DNA from: Sporolactobacillus kofuensis
Lineage (GTDB): Bacteria > Bacillota > Bacilli > Bacillales > Sporolactobacillaceae
Reading direction: 5' to 3'
DNA: 64,000 nt
NCBI RefSeq assembly: GCF_042660205.1
Contig: NZ_JBHSTQ010000005.1
Location: 177,698 to 241,697 of the forward strand
In this document: one piece after another, positions 1-7,892 of the stretch
Position numbering within the stretch: the stretch's first letter is position 1
How the letters are laid out: each line of letters opens with the position of its first letter
Translations under genes and position numbers: made by a program
The notes under the pieces: model-generated
What the model was told of the DNA's origin: nothing
The model's database searches: none
What the model saw: the letters and a program-made list of their open reading frames with translations, nothing else

Positions 1-1
1 T

Positions 2-1156
2 GTGACCGGGAATGTCGTCATGGTTTTTCTGATTGGGGCATACCTATGGCGGCACAGGGACGATGATACATTGAATACGTTCTTCTATGGGAAGTGTCTC
101 CAGACCATTGCCTGGATCATCGCGATTTTTCGAGGAGGAGCTTTTGATCTGATAGCTGTTTCACTCGCAAACAGTTTATTGTTCATTGGCTATACTTTTG
201 AAGTGCTCGCGCTGCTTAAATTGGCGAGAAGTTATCATCGATCCACTCGAAATCTCTATCTTTGGTTTTCGGTCTTATATATTCTTAGCTTTCACATTAT
301 CCTCTTCTTTTTCAATCAAGCGCATATCAGAATTGCGTTCGCCTCGGTAGCATTGGTGGTAATTCTTGTTCTTCCAGTATGGCGAATGACGCGAGGAAAA
401 CAGCACTCTTTGCTGATGCACTCCATGGGGTATCTGTACTTTATTTTGTTACTGGGATTAGTGGCGCGCACGATTGTTGCTCTGGTTATCAATCCTTCCA
501 CTGACCTGGATTCGAACGCTGCTTCGTTTGCCTATGGATTTAGCTTTATTATGATCAATATGACCATGATTCTGGGAGGTACGGGCTTCATCTTGCTACT
601 CAAAGAAATGACCGATAAAGAACTGGTTCACCTTGCGAATTATGATGATTTAACGAAGACATTGAATCGTAGAGCTTTCTTTGCACAGACAGAGTATTAT
701 CTCAATTATTATGCTAAGAAAAAGCAGAAGCTATCCTTTTTGTTATTTGATGTGGACAGCTTTAAATGCATAAATGATACACATGGTCATGATATCGGCG
801 ATCGTGTATTGCGGGATCTTTCCAGACGCATCTATAATCAGATCGAACCAGATCACCTGTTCAGTCGATTCGGCGGTGATGAATTTGCAATTCTAATGCC
901 GGGAATGGATGAAGAAGCGTCTGCATTATTGGCTGAGAGAATAAGAAATGAAGTTGCTCAAGCACAGATCTTCCTACCTAATCAGCCTCTGAAATATACG
1001 ATAAGCATTGGGCTTCTGACGATCTTGCCCGACCAATTCACCGATATAGAAACACTCTACATCTCTTGTGATAATGCCTTGTACGGAGCGAAACGGAATG
1101 GAAAAAATGGGGTCTATCGCGGACACTATCAAGAGGAACTTAAAGCCGAATTGTGA
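2..1156 (+). CDS. membrane-bound GGDEF diguanylate cyclase (5' end probably cut by window edge)
   Basis: Likely makes cyclic di-GMP from two GTP at the membrane. The N-terminal ~200 residues are a run of about six to seven hydrophobic segments without a recognised sensor domain. A GGDEF domain follows, with the intact active-site motif GGDEF at residues 291-295 and the usual upstream YDDLTKTLNRRAF segment. The inhibitory I-site (RxxD, five residues before GGDEF) reads EPDH, so product inhibition through that site is not expected. The first in-frame codon is a GTG at the very edge with no visible ribosome binding site, and the protein opens inside a membrane segment, so the true start is probably outside. 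A hairpin terminator follows at 1262-1300. The ligand is unknown. Confidence 0.85.
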   Translation: MTGNVVMVFLIGAYLWRHRDDDTLNTFFYGKCLQTIAWIIAIFRGGAFDLIAVSLANSLLFIGYTFEVLALLKLARSYHRSTRNLYLWFSVLYILSFHIILFFFNQAHIRIAFASVALVVILVLPVWRMTRGKQHSLLMHSMGYLYFILLLGLVARTIVALVINPSTDLDSNAASFAYGFSFIMINMTMILGGTGFILLLKEMTDKELVHLANYDDLTKTLNRRAFFAQTEYYLNYYAKKKQKLSFLLFDVDSFKCINDTHGHDIGDRVLRDLSRRIYNQIEPDHLFSRFGGDEFAILMPGMDEEASALLAERIRNEVAQAQIFLPNQPLKYTISIGLLTILPDQFTDIETLYISCDNALYGAKRNGKNGVYRGHYQEELKAEL

Positions 1157-1261
1157 TCGTATAGAATGAATTTTTAATAAAAATATCTGATTAAATGATC
1201 CTGTTGTTTTTCTCATCAAGAGGCAATGTTTGAGAAGAACTTCATTCAAAATCAAGAGTGA

Positions 1262-1300
1262 GCCCAAGCAGTTTGATCCATCTAACTGTTTGGGCATTTT
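1262..1300 (+). terminator. probable intrinsic terminator of the GGDEF gene
   Basis: Twelve-base arms, GCCCAAGCAGTT at 1262-1273 and AACTGTTTGGGC at 1284-1295 with one mismatch, are followed by ATTTTCC. The U tract is short, so termination may be partial. Confidence 0.6.
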
Positions 1301-1397
1301 CCGTGGCTGATTGGGCAAACCAGGTCCATTTTTGTTTTGAATGATTTATGATAACATACTAATCAAGACAACTTTAATGATCATTGTGAGGTATGCC

Positions 1398-2453
1398 ATG
1401 AATCCGAAAGAACTGACTTATAAAATGCCGGCGGAGTGGGAAAGCCATGAACGGACGTTCCTTTCGTGGCCGGTGCGTGAATCGATGTGTTATCCAGACG
1501 AGTATGCACGGGTTTGCTCTGGCTATGCTGAATTTGTCAAGGCAATTTCCGAATTTGAATCGGTCAGCGTGCTTGTGAATCCGGATGATCAAAAGATTGT
1601 GCGCTCCTATTTGAGTAAACCGATGAAACATCCGATTGAAATTATAGCTGTTCCGCATAACGATTCTTGGATTCGTGACAATGGACCAACGTTTATTAAG
1701 GATCAACAGGGAAGATTGGCCGGTGTAAACTGGCGCTTTAATGCATGGGGCGAGAAATATGAGCCATGGGATCTCGATGATGCAGTGGCACCGGTGATTC
1801 TTAGCGCAATGCAGATTCCCTGCTTTGACGCACCTCTAGTTATGGAAGGCGGTTCCTTCCATGTGGATGGTGAGGGAACACTTCTGACAACAGAGCAATG
1901 TTTGTTGAATCCTAATCGCAATCCGACTATGAACCGTGAGCAAATTGAAGAGTACTTAAAAATGTATATAAATGTTGAAAAAGTGATCTGGTTGAAGAAT
2001 GGACTTTCTGGTGATGAAACGGATGGGCATGTGGATAACATCGCATGTTTCGCCGCACCAGGAAAAGTACTGATCCAGTCATGTGAAGATTCGGATGATG
2101 AGAATGCCGAAATCACTCAAGAGAATATCCGGCGTTTGGAGAACAGTATTGATGCCCGGGGGAGAAAGCTGGAGATCATTCGTATTCCGCAACCGCCAAT
2201 TCGCTTTGAGCGGGATACTCGGCTTACGCTCAGTTATCTGAACTTTTATTTTGTGAATCAGGGAATCATACTGCCGATATTTGGTGGTGACGCCGAAGAA
2301 ACGGACAAGCAGGCGCTATCCATTCTTAAGGATCTTTTTCCGAACCGGACGATACGCACCGTTGATGGTATGGCGATCATCCGTGAGGGCGGAAATGTGC
2401 ACTGCTCCACCCAGCAAATGCCGATTATTGAAAAGAAAGAGGACTCTGCATGA
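1398..2453 (+). CDS. aguA: agmatine deiminase
   Basis: Cytosolic enzyme of the guanidino-modifying superfamily that hydrolyses agmatine to N-carbamoylputrescine and ammonia. 351 residues, normal for the family. Diagnostic motifs: WIRDNGP near residue 95, GGSFHVDGEG, DGHVDN, and the C-terminal GGNVHCSTQQ with the nucleophilic cysteine. An in-frame ATG exists at 1341, but the ATG at 1398 has TGTGAGGT just upstream and gives the usual N terminus (MNPKELTYKMPAEW), so I chose it. The stop overlaps the start of aguB by four bases (ATGA), so the two are translationally coupled and form one route from agmatine to putrescine. No arginine decarboxylase is in the window, so the agmatine source is not shown. 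Confidence 0.95.
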   Translation: MNPKELTYKMPAEWESHERTFLSWPVRESMCYPDEYARVCSGYAEFVKAISEFESVSVLVNPDDQKIVRSYLSKPMKHPIEIIAVPHNDSWIRDNGPTFIKDQQGRLAGVNWRFNAWGEKYEPWDLDDAVAPVILSAMQIPCFDAPLVMEGGSFHVDGEGTLLTTEQCLLNPNRNPTMNREQIEEYLKMYINVEKVIWLKNGLSGDETDGHVDNIACFAAPGKVLIQSCEDSDDENAEITQENIRRLENSIDARGRKLEIIRIPQPPIRFERDTRLTLSYLNFYFVNQGIILPIFGGDAEETDKQALSILKDLFPNRTIRTVDGMAIIREGGNVHCSTQQMPIIEKKEDSA

Positions 2454-3328
2454 TGAGAAAAGTAAAGGTCGCGGCAACACAAATGAGTTGTTCGTGGAGC
2501 ATTGATGATAATATTCGCAAAGCAGAAGCACTTGTTCGAAAGGCTGCTGCTGAAGACGCTCAGATCATATTGCTTCAGGAATTGTTTGAAACGCCATATT
2601 TTTGTCAGAAGGAAAAAACGGAATATTATGCTTTAGCTAAAGCACTGGAAGAAAACAAGGCCATCCTTCACTTTCAGAAAATTGCTCGCGAGCTCCACGT
2701 TGTGCTGCCCATCAGTTTTTACGAGCGGAAGAACAATGCCCTTTACAATGCTATGGCGATGATTGATGCCGACGGGACTGTGCTCGGAACATACCGCAAA
2801 AGCCACATCCCGGATGGACCCGGTTATGAAGAAAAGTTTTATTTTAATCCTGGAGACACAGGGTTCAAAGTATGGGAAACCCGCTACGGCAAGATTGGTG
2901 TCGGCATTTGTTGGGATCAATGGTTTCCTGAATCTGCTCGGTGCATGACATTAATGGGTGCGGAATTGCTGTTTTATCCGACAGCGATTGGTTCGGAACC
3001 CTATGATTCGTCAATCGATTCAAAGGATCACTGGCAGGCTTGTATGCTAGGCCATGCAGCATCTAATCTTGTTCCTGTTATCGCCTCAAACCGTATTGGA
3101 ATGGAAAGCGATGATGAGTCTCAGATCACATTCTATGGTTCTTCATTTATAGCCGGACCGCAAGGAAACAAGATCTGTGAGGCGGATCGTACAAGTGAAA
3201 CAGCGTTGGTGGCTGAGTTCGATCTCGATCAGTTGCAAGCGCAGCGATTTGAATGGGGCATTTTCCGTGACCGCCGCCCTGAACTGTACCAAATCCTGAC
3301 TTCAAATGATGGTGAACGTAAATTTTAA
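2450..3328 (+). CDS. aguB: N-carbamoylputrescine amidase (nitrilase family)
   Basis: Hydrolyses N-carbamoylputrescine to putrescine, CO2 and ammonia, the second step after AguA. 292 residues. The nitrilase triad is visible: Glu in LLQELFETPYF, Lys in YRKSHIPDGPGY, Cys in GICWDQWFPE. The YRKSHIPDGPGYEEKFYF segment is typical of plant-type and bacterial AguB rather than of general amidases. ATG 2450 (or 2453) sits about seven bases after AGAGGA and overlaps the aguA stop. Followed by a large inverted repeat and a terminator shared with the convergent regulator gene. Confidence 0.94.
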   Translation: MMRKVKVAATQMSCSWSIDDNIRKAEALVRKAAAEDAQIILLQELFETPYFCQKEKTEYYALAKALEENKAILHFQKIARELHVVLPISFYERKNNALYNAMAMIDADGTVLGTYRKSHIPDGPGYEEKFYFNPGDTGFKVWETRYGKIGVGICWDQWFPESARCMTLMGAELLFYPTAIGSEPYDSSIDSKDHWQACMLGHAASNLVPVIASNRIGMESDDESQITFYGSSFIAGPQGNKICEADRTSETALVAEFDLDQLQAQRFEWGIFRDRRPELYQILTSNDGERKF

Positions 3329-3410
3329 GCATGAGAAGCAAAAGCTTTGCGCATGGTCATGAGAAGTGATCGATCTCTTGACCATGTGTGAAACGATGCA
3401 TTGAAAGAAT

Positions 3411-3447
3411 AGGATTGCTGGTATTAGATGCCAAGCAATCCTTTTTT
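3411..3447 (+). terminator. intrinsic terminator of aguAB
   Basis: AGGATTGCT (3411-3419) pairs with AGCAATCCT (3434-3442) and runs into T6. It overlaps the 3' end of the convergent response-regulator gene (stop at 3424), so it may serve both directions. Confidence 0.8.
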
Positions 3448-4035
3448 GATTGCGGCAACAACAGCACCGACGCGAGAGTCGGCTCCTAATTTTTGCATGA
3501 GGGATGAAATGTGGTATTCAACCGTACGTTTGCTAATTGATAAGGATTGGCTGATTTCGCTGGTTGTCATGTCGGAAGCAATCAAATTGAGAATGTCACG
3601 TTCTCTTGGCGTTAATGTTTCCGTTTGAACTTCGGGATGGATGTTTGGGAAAACCTTTTTACCTGCAAAGACTTGTCTAATGACAAAAACAAGTTTCCGA
3701 TTGGATTCCTCTTTGCTGATGTAGGCATCGGCACCTGCCTGCTTTGCGGCTTCGATGTACTCATCATAATGATAACCGGACAATATGATGATCTTTAACT
3801 CTGGATTTAACTTCTTGATCTGTTTCGTGAGTTCAATCCCATTTGTATCCTTTAAACGAACATCAAGGACAAGAATTTCGGGCGGATGTATACGAATCAC
3901 TTCTTCAAGATTTTTCGGATCCGGTAGTGCATCAATGACGTGAAAATCCTTTTCCTTCTCAAGCAATTCTTTTAGGCCCATCAACATGAGCAGATGATCG
4001 TCAACTAAGATAATCTTAATGGTCACGTTCCTCAT
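3424..4035 (-). CDS. NarL/FixJ-family response regulator (ComA-like)
   Basis: 203-residue two-domain regulator. The receiver domain (about 1-125) has the acidic pair VDDH, phospho-acceptor Asp58 in LVLDVRLKD, a Ser in LSGY and Lys in ISKEE. The LuxR-type helix-turn-helix (about 140-203) contains LTPRERDILNLIASDMTTSEIS and SISKRTVEYHISSLMQKL. The start overlaps the end of the histidine kinase gene by 20 bases, so kinase and regulator form one operon. The kinase layout (many membrane segments, HisKA_3 core) resembles ComP, hence a ComA-like call, but no comQ or comX lies nearby. Target promoters are unknown. Confidence 0.88.
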   Translation of the reverse strand: MRNVTIKIILVDDHLLMLMGLKELLEKEKDFHVIDALPDPKNLEEVIRIHPPEILVLDVRLKDTNGIELTKQIKKLNPELKIIILSGYHYDEYIEAAKQAGADAYISKEESNRKLVFVIRQVFAGKKVFPNIHPEVQTETLTPRERDILNLIASDMTTSEISQSLSISKRTVEYHISSLMQKLGADSRVGAVVAAIKKGLLGI

Positions 4036-6103
4036 TCCAATCTAATGGCAATGTAATTTTAATGCTTGTACCTTTTCCAACAACGGACTGTATTTCAACT
4101 AATCCGTTAAGCTGGTCAACGCGTCTTTGAATCGTGATGAGTCCGATGTGGTCACTACGTGTATGATCGATGGCTTTGGTAATTTCAAACCCTTTTCCCT
4201 TATCAGTGACTTTCATGACCAAGTAGCGGTCGACACAGAGTAGAGAAATCGAAATAACACGTGAGCCTGAGTGTTTGATTGCGTTGTAGATGAGTTCTTT
4301 AATGATGCGGAATGCTGCGATGGAAAGGGTTTTGGAGATCAGTGTCAACTTGAGTTGATAGTGCGTGTCGATAATCACATTATAATTTTTCTGAAATCTT
4401 TTTTTAACGGATTCAACACTTTGCTCTAATCCGAGATCTTCGACTATAAATGGATGCAACTCACGTGATTTCTCCCTTATTTCATAGATTTCATTCATCA
4501 GGGATTCTTTAATGACGTGGTATGCGGCACTATCTACTTGTTTGTTTCGATGAAACATTTCAATCTTATTTTCTAACAGTATAACATTTTGTAGCACTTC
4601 ATCGTGAAGAAAAATAGATAATGATCGACGTTGTTCATCCAGCGCATTCATTAAGATACGATTAATTTGTTCATGCGTGTAGGATTTGGACCGGGTCTTT
4701 TTCAATGCTTGTCCCATAGTTGCGACTTTCTCCGAACTTCTGAGCAGTTCCAAAGTATTTGCACGAATTTCATCCAGTAGAAATTGTTCAATCTTACTAA
4801 TTTTTGTTCCATTAAGCTTCTGACCGATGAGAATCCATCCGCGGTCAGTCTCACCGTCACGTAATGGAAGAACGGTCAGCTTCTTTTGCAGATCTTCATT
4901 TGCCGTTTCGCTATTGTTAAGGAATTGGTAAGAGAGTTCGTTATTGGCGAAAATACCTGTCTCGTATATAATTTTTGGAATATGTTTCTGTTTCCAGATC
5001 AAACTGACGCCATTAATTGCTAAAGTCCGATGAACAAAGTTCACAATCAGTTGTGCACATGTGGTCAGATGGTATCCGTTCAACGCTCCCTGAAGAATGC
5101 GCTCTTTCTCCTGTTTGATTTCTCTAGTTTTATCTGCTAGTGGGCGATGCCTGAGCCGATCAAATAATTTGTTTGTAGAAAAAAAGAATAGCAAAATGAA
5201 CGTGATAAATAAGTTAAATGCCAGAAAATGTTCCATTTCTTTAGAGAAAAAAAGATAGAAGAGGCTATCTGACAGAGCGAGTGAGAGTACAAGAGTAGTC
5301 AGTCTCATGAATAAAGGAATTAAGTTTAATTTAGCGTCGATTATTTCTTGCTGAGTTAGGATGTACGATATTGTAATCGGGGAAATGATCGTGCTCAGCA
5401 AACTGTAGTAAAAAAGAACCCCATCTAATGTTCCCAAAAAGTAAGGAATAACACAGAATATGACCACAGGAAGATATGAAACGAAAAAGCTTAAGATAAG
5501 AATCATGATTTGATTCTTTACTTTTAATGAGTTATGTTGATGCATTCGGATCAGAATGTAGATACTGGCAGTCAAAGAGAATATTATGAACAAAATAATT
5601 ATCCGATTAAATAATGTATTAAAGGGATTGTGTATCAAGTGAAAGCGGAAAACAGAAAGTGCATACAGTGTTCCCAGGACAATAGAAACGACTTTTATCA
5701 CAGTATAAAGATATTCATAGACCTTTGGACGTGCAGCAGTTGGAAAGTAAAGAAAAAATTTATACTTGAAAGTTGGAATGAGGAGAACGGAGTACAACTC
5801 AATCAGACGAGCAAGCGGATTATTTAGTACCGATGGAATGACCGAACTGATAGCAAGACCCGTAACGAACAGGATGGCGTAATAGTGTTTCGTGATGATT
5901 GAGTTTGGTTTAATAACGTAGCAATACATACCATTGCAAACAAAAAAGAGCCCAACTAAGAAAAGCGAGAGATATTCAAAGAGGATTGGAGTAGCTTCTG
6001 GAAAATCATGAGTATGAACTATATTTTGAAATTGATAGCAGTAGTAACTATTAAGAATAAGAAAAAATAATAACAAGAATGAAGTGATGTATCTTGGCTT
6101 CAC
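4016..6103 (-). CDS. polytopic sensor histidine kinase (ComP-like)
   Basis: About 695 residues. The N-terminal ~310 residues form roughly ten membrane segments with short loops. A cytoplasmic GAF-like region follows, then the HisKA_3 dimerisation motif FLHDEVLQNV (His about 500) and a HATPase_c domain ending DHIGLITIQRRVDQLNG. The architecture is that of ComP-type kinases of Bacilli, which sense peptide pheromones, but identity with ComP is inference. Start choice: ATG 6109 lies only three bases after AGGAG, whereas GTG 6103 has nine-base spacing, so I use 6103. It overlaps its response regulator downstream. Divergent from the small gene at 6353 with about 250 bp between. Confidence 0.85.
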   Translation of the reverse strand: MKPRYITSFLLLFFLILNSYYCYQFQNIVHTHDFPEATPILFEYLSLFLVGLFFVCNGMYCYVIKPNSIITKHYYAILFVTGLAISSVIPSVLNNPLARLIELYSVLLIPTFKYKFFLYFPTAARPKVYEYLYTVIKVVSIVLGTLYALSVFRFHLIHNPFNTLFNRIIILFIIFSLTASIYILIRMHQHNSLKVKNQIMILILSFFVSYLPVVIFCVIPYFLGTLDGVLFYYSLLSTIISPITISYILTQQEIIDAKLNLIPLFMRLTTLVLSLALSDSLFYLFFSKEMEHFLAFNLFITFILLFFFSTNKLFDRLRHRPLADKTREIKQEKERILQGALNGYHLTTCAQLIVNFVHRTLAINGVSLIWKQKHIPKIIYETGIFANNELSYQFLNNSETANEDLQKKLTVLPLRDGETDRGWILIGQKLNGTKISKIEQFLLDEIRANTLELLRSSEKVATMGQALKKTRSKSYTHEQINRILMNALDEQRRSLSIFLHDEVLQNVILLENKIEMFHRNKQVDSAAYHVIKESLMNEIYEIREKSRELHPFIVEDLGLEQSVESVKKRFQKNYNVIIDTHYQLKLTLISKTLSIAAFRIIKELIYNAIKHSGSRVISISLLCVDRYLVMKVTDKGKGFEITKAIDHTRSDHIGLITIQRRVDQLNGLVEIQSVVGKGTSIKITLPLDWNEERDH

Positions 6104-6352
6104 AGTCATCAACTCCTAGTCCATTTCTCTCTTTTTCTTAATCATAATTCAACATTCTTTGACAATTTTCCTTTAGTAAATAAAAATTCTTATAATTGCG
6201 GAAAATACGGATTTTTAAAGTTAGCGTCTGGCGTATAGTGAATATAGGGGAGAAAATAGAATAGAAAAATAATAGCGATCATAAATATAGACAAATAGTT
6301 AATGAGAGAGAAAAACAGGAATGGCTCATTTCTTTTGCGAGGGGGGATCTCA

Positions 6353-6553
6353 ATGTGTTCGTATGACCATTATTCTGCTAACTATTTAACTGGATTGTAT
6401 CATTCGATTAAACAAAACATTGAAAACGGATTCTTATCGCGTGCGATGTTACAAGAATTGGACCTGATCGCTGAAGCTATCAGGAAACAAGGCGTTTGTC
6501 TTCTAGAAGAGAGACGGACAGTCAGGGTTTTCACAAAGTATAATATAAAATGA
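6353..6553 (+). CDS. 66-residue small protein of unknown function
   Basis: Begins MCSYDHYSANYL and ends with a basic tail. No signal peptide or membrane segment. Support for translation: a very strong ribosome binding site (GAGGGGGGAT) eight to nine bases before ATG 6353, and an excellent terminator 20 bases after the stop. The middle (IKQNIENGFLSRAMLQELDL) is an amphipathic helix and contains QELD, which recalls the SQELD signature of Spo0E-type phosphatases. The spacing between the conserved Gly and QELD is three residues short, however, so I do not call it Spo0E. It is divergent from the ComP-like kinase gene, so a link to that system is possible but unproven. Confidence 0.6.
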   Translation: MCSYDHYSANYLTGLYHSIKQNIENGFLSRAMLQELDLIAEAIRKQGVCLLEERRTVRVFTKYNIK

Positions 6554-6573
6554 ATTTATAATGTTGTTCGATT

Positions 6574-6601
6574 ACGGTGGGGTTGATCCCACCGTTTTTA
6601 T
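6574..6601 (+). terminator. intrinsic terminator of the small gene
   Basis: ACGGTGGG (6574-6581) and CCCACCGT (6588-6595) form a perfect 8-bp stem with a six-base loop, followed by TTTTTATTTG. Confidence 0.9.
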
Positions 6602-6895
6602 TTGATCTCAAGGGAAATAGGAACAAGAACTGTGGACTGAATGAATTTTTTTAAACTTTTAATTTAATAATGTAATAAATTACCATGAAAGCGCTAGTAA
6701 AATAGACATATTTTCTCTTGTCTTTTCCGCCCTTCTATTTATAATAATAAGTAGTATAATTAATACTATTTGTATAAATTTCCAGTGTATAAATACCTAG
6801 TTCATTTGTAACTGTTTATTTGGAGGAAGGAAAGTACTTTTACATTTCTAACGAGGTACCAAATAGGATGGAAATTATTGAAGGAGTGATATTTG
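6602..6895. other. AT-rich intergenic region upstream of the receiver-CheC-cyclase operon
   Basis: About 290 bp with no credible gene. Contains several AT-rich promoter-like stretches and a small palindrome AGTATAATTAATACT near 6763-6777. The only firm element is the ribosome binding site AAGGAGTGAT at 6881-6890. I could not choose one promoter with confidence. Confidence 0.5.
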
Positions 6896-7273
6896 GTGAC
6901 CAAAGTACTTATTGTTGATGACTCAAAGTTTTCACAGAAGATTACATATTCCTTTCTAAACCAATATTTAGAAGATATTGAGTTCGTTTTTGCCGGAGAC
7001 GGTGAAGAAGGACTTCATAAATTTAACGAAGCGAAACCAGATTATATGATTGTGGATTTATTGATGCCGAAATTACGCGGCCAGGATCTTATTGAGAAAG
7101 TAAAACAGATTGATCGAGAAGCGAAAGTGATTGTGCTTTCTGCCGATGTACAGAACCGTGTGCGCGAAGTTGTTGAAAAAATGGGTGTGCTCTCTTTCAT
7201 AAACAAGCCTCTGGATGAAAAGAAGGCAAGAGAGATAGCGAACATCATAGGGAATGGTGCACGTGGCCGGTAA
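6896..7273 (+). CDS. single-domain CheY-like response regulator
   Basis: 125 residues, a receiver domain only: acidic pair VDDS, phospho-acceptor Asp54 in MIVDLLMPKLRG, Ser in VLSAD and Lys in INKPLD. With no output domain it must act by binding a partner. AAGGAG (6881-6886) fits either TTG 6893 or GTG 6896; GTG gives nine-base spacing. It overlaps the next gene, a CheC-type phosphatase, and is followed by a PAS-GGDEF cyclase. The operon thus holds a receiver, its probable dephosphorylating enzyme and a c-di-GMP output, with no kinase adjacent. Confidence 0.9.
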   Translation: MTKVLIVDDSKFSQKITYSFLNQYLEDIEFVFAGDGEEGLHKFNEAKPDYMIVDLLMPKLRGQDLIEKVKQIDREAKVIVLSADVQNRVREVVEKMGVLSFINKPLDEKKAREIANIIGNGARGR

Positions 7274-7892
7274 AATCAGCAGAGAAGATATTTTGACGGA
7301 ATTATTTAATATTGGTGTCGGACAAGCCGCAAGTACATTGTCAGACATTATTGATAAGCAAATCGGATTAACGATCCCGAGTGTGAGGATACTCAACGCG
7401 GAGAAGGGCAAAATTGAACTGAATAAATACTTGAAGCAAGTTGCAGAGGGCGCGGTAATGGTTTCATCCATTTCCTTTGATAGTCAGTTGGAAGGAAAAG
7501 TCAGTCTTCTATTTCCTGCAGATAAAATGCATCACTTTATCGATCTTTGTCTTCATGAAACGCATGATGAAACGGAGTATTCGTTGGATTTTACCGATAT
7601 TGATTTTGACACAATCAAAGAGATCGGAAATATCGTCATTAATTCCATCATTGGCGAATTAAGTAATACGGTCAACATACCGGTGGAGTACACGCTCCCA
7701 GAGGTTGATGTTTTGAATAATGCAAGTGCGGATCATTTTGTTGACACTGAAGATTACCGCCTTGTACTCATGATGTTCTTGGCTTTTGATATTGAAGGGA
7801 CGGAAATTGCAGGCGCCATTGTCATTAATATGACCTTAAACTCTCTAGATGACATTCTGAATAAGATTGATAGACTGTATAACGGAAGATGA
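7263..7892 (+). CDS. CheC-family phosphatase (CheC/CheX/FliY fold)
   Basis: 209 residues. Both catalytic helices of the CheC fold are visible: ILTELFNIGVGQAASTLSD (Glu13, Asn16, Pro39) and TIKEIGNIVINSIIGELSN (Glu120, Asn123). In characterised family members these Glu/Asn pairs strip phosphate from CheY-P. No other chemotaxis gene is nearby, so the likely substrate is the receiver encoded just upstream. Start is uncertain: ATG 7254 and GTG 7257 lie too close to AGGGA (7249-7253), while GTG 7263 has nine-base spacing. Overlaps the receiver gene by about 11 bases. Confidence 0.88.
   Translation: MAGKISREDILTELFNIGVGQAASTLSDIIDKQIGLTIPSVRILNAEKGKIELNKYLKQVAEGAVMVSSISFDSQLEGKVSLLFPADKMHHFIDLCLHETHDETEYSLDFTDIDFDTIKEIGNIVINSIIGELSNTVNIPVEYTLPEVDVLNNASADHFVDTEDYRLVLMMFLAFDIEGTEIAGAIVINMTLNSLDDILNKIDRLYNGR

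Noticed and set aside
6353..6553. Spo0E-type aspartyl-phosphate phosphatase
   Set aside because: QELD is present, but the distance to the preceding Gly and the absence of the leading Ser do not fit the family signature.
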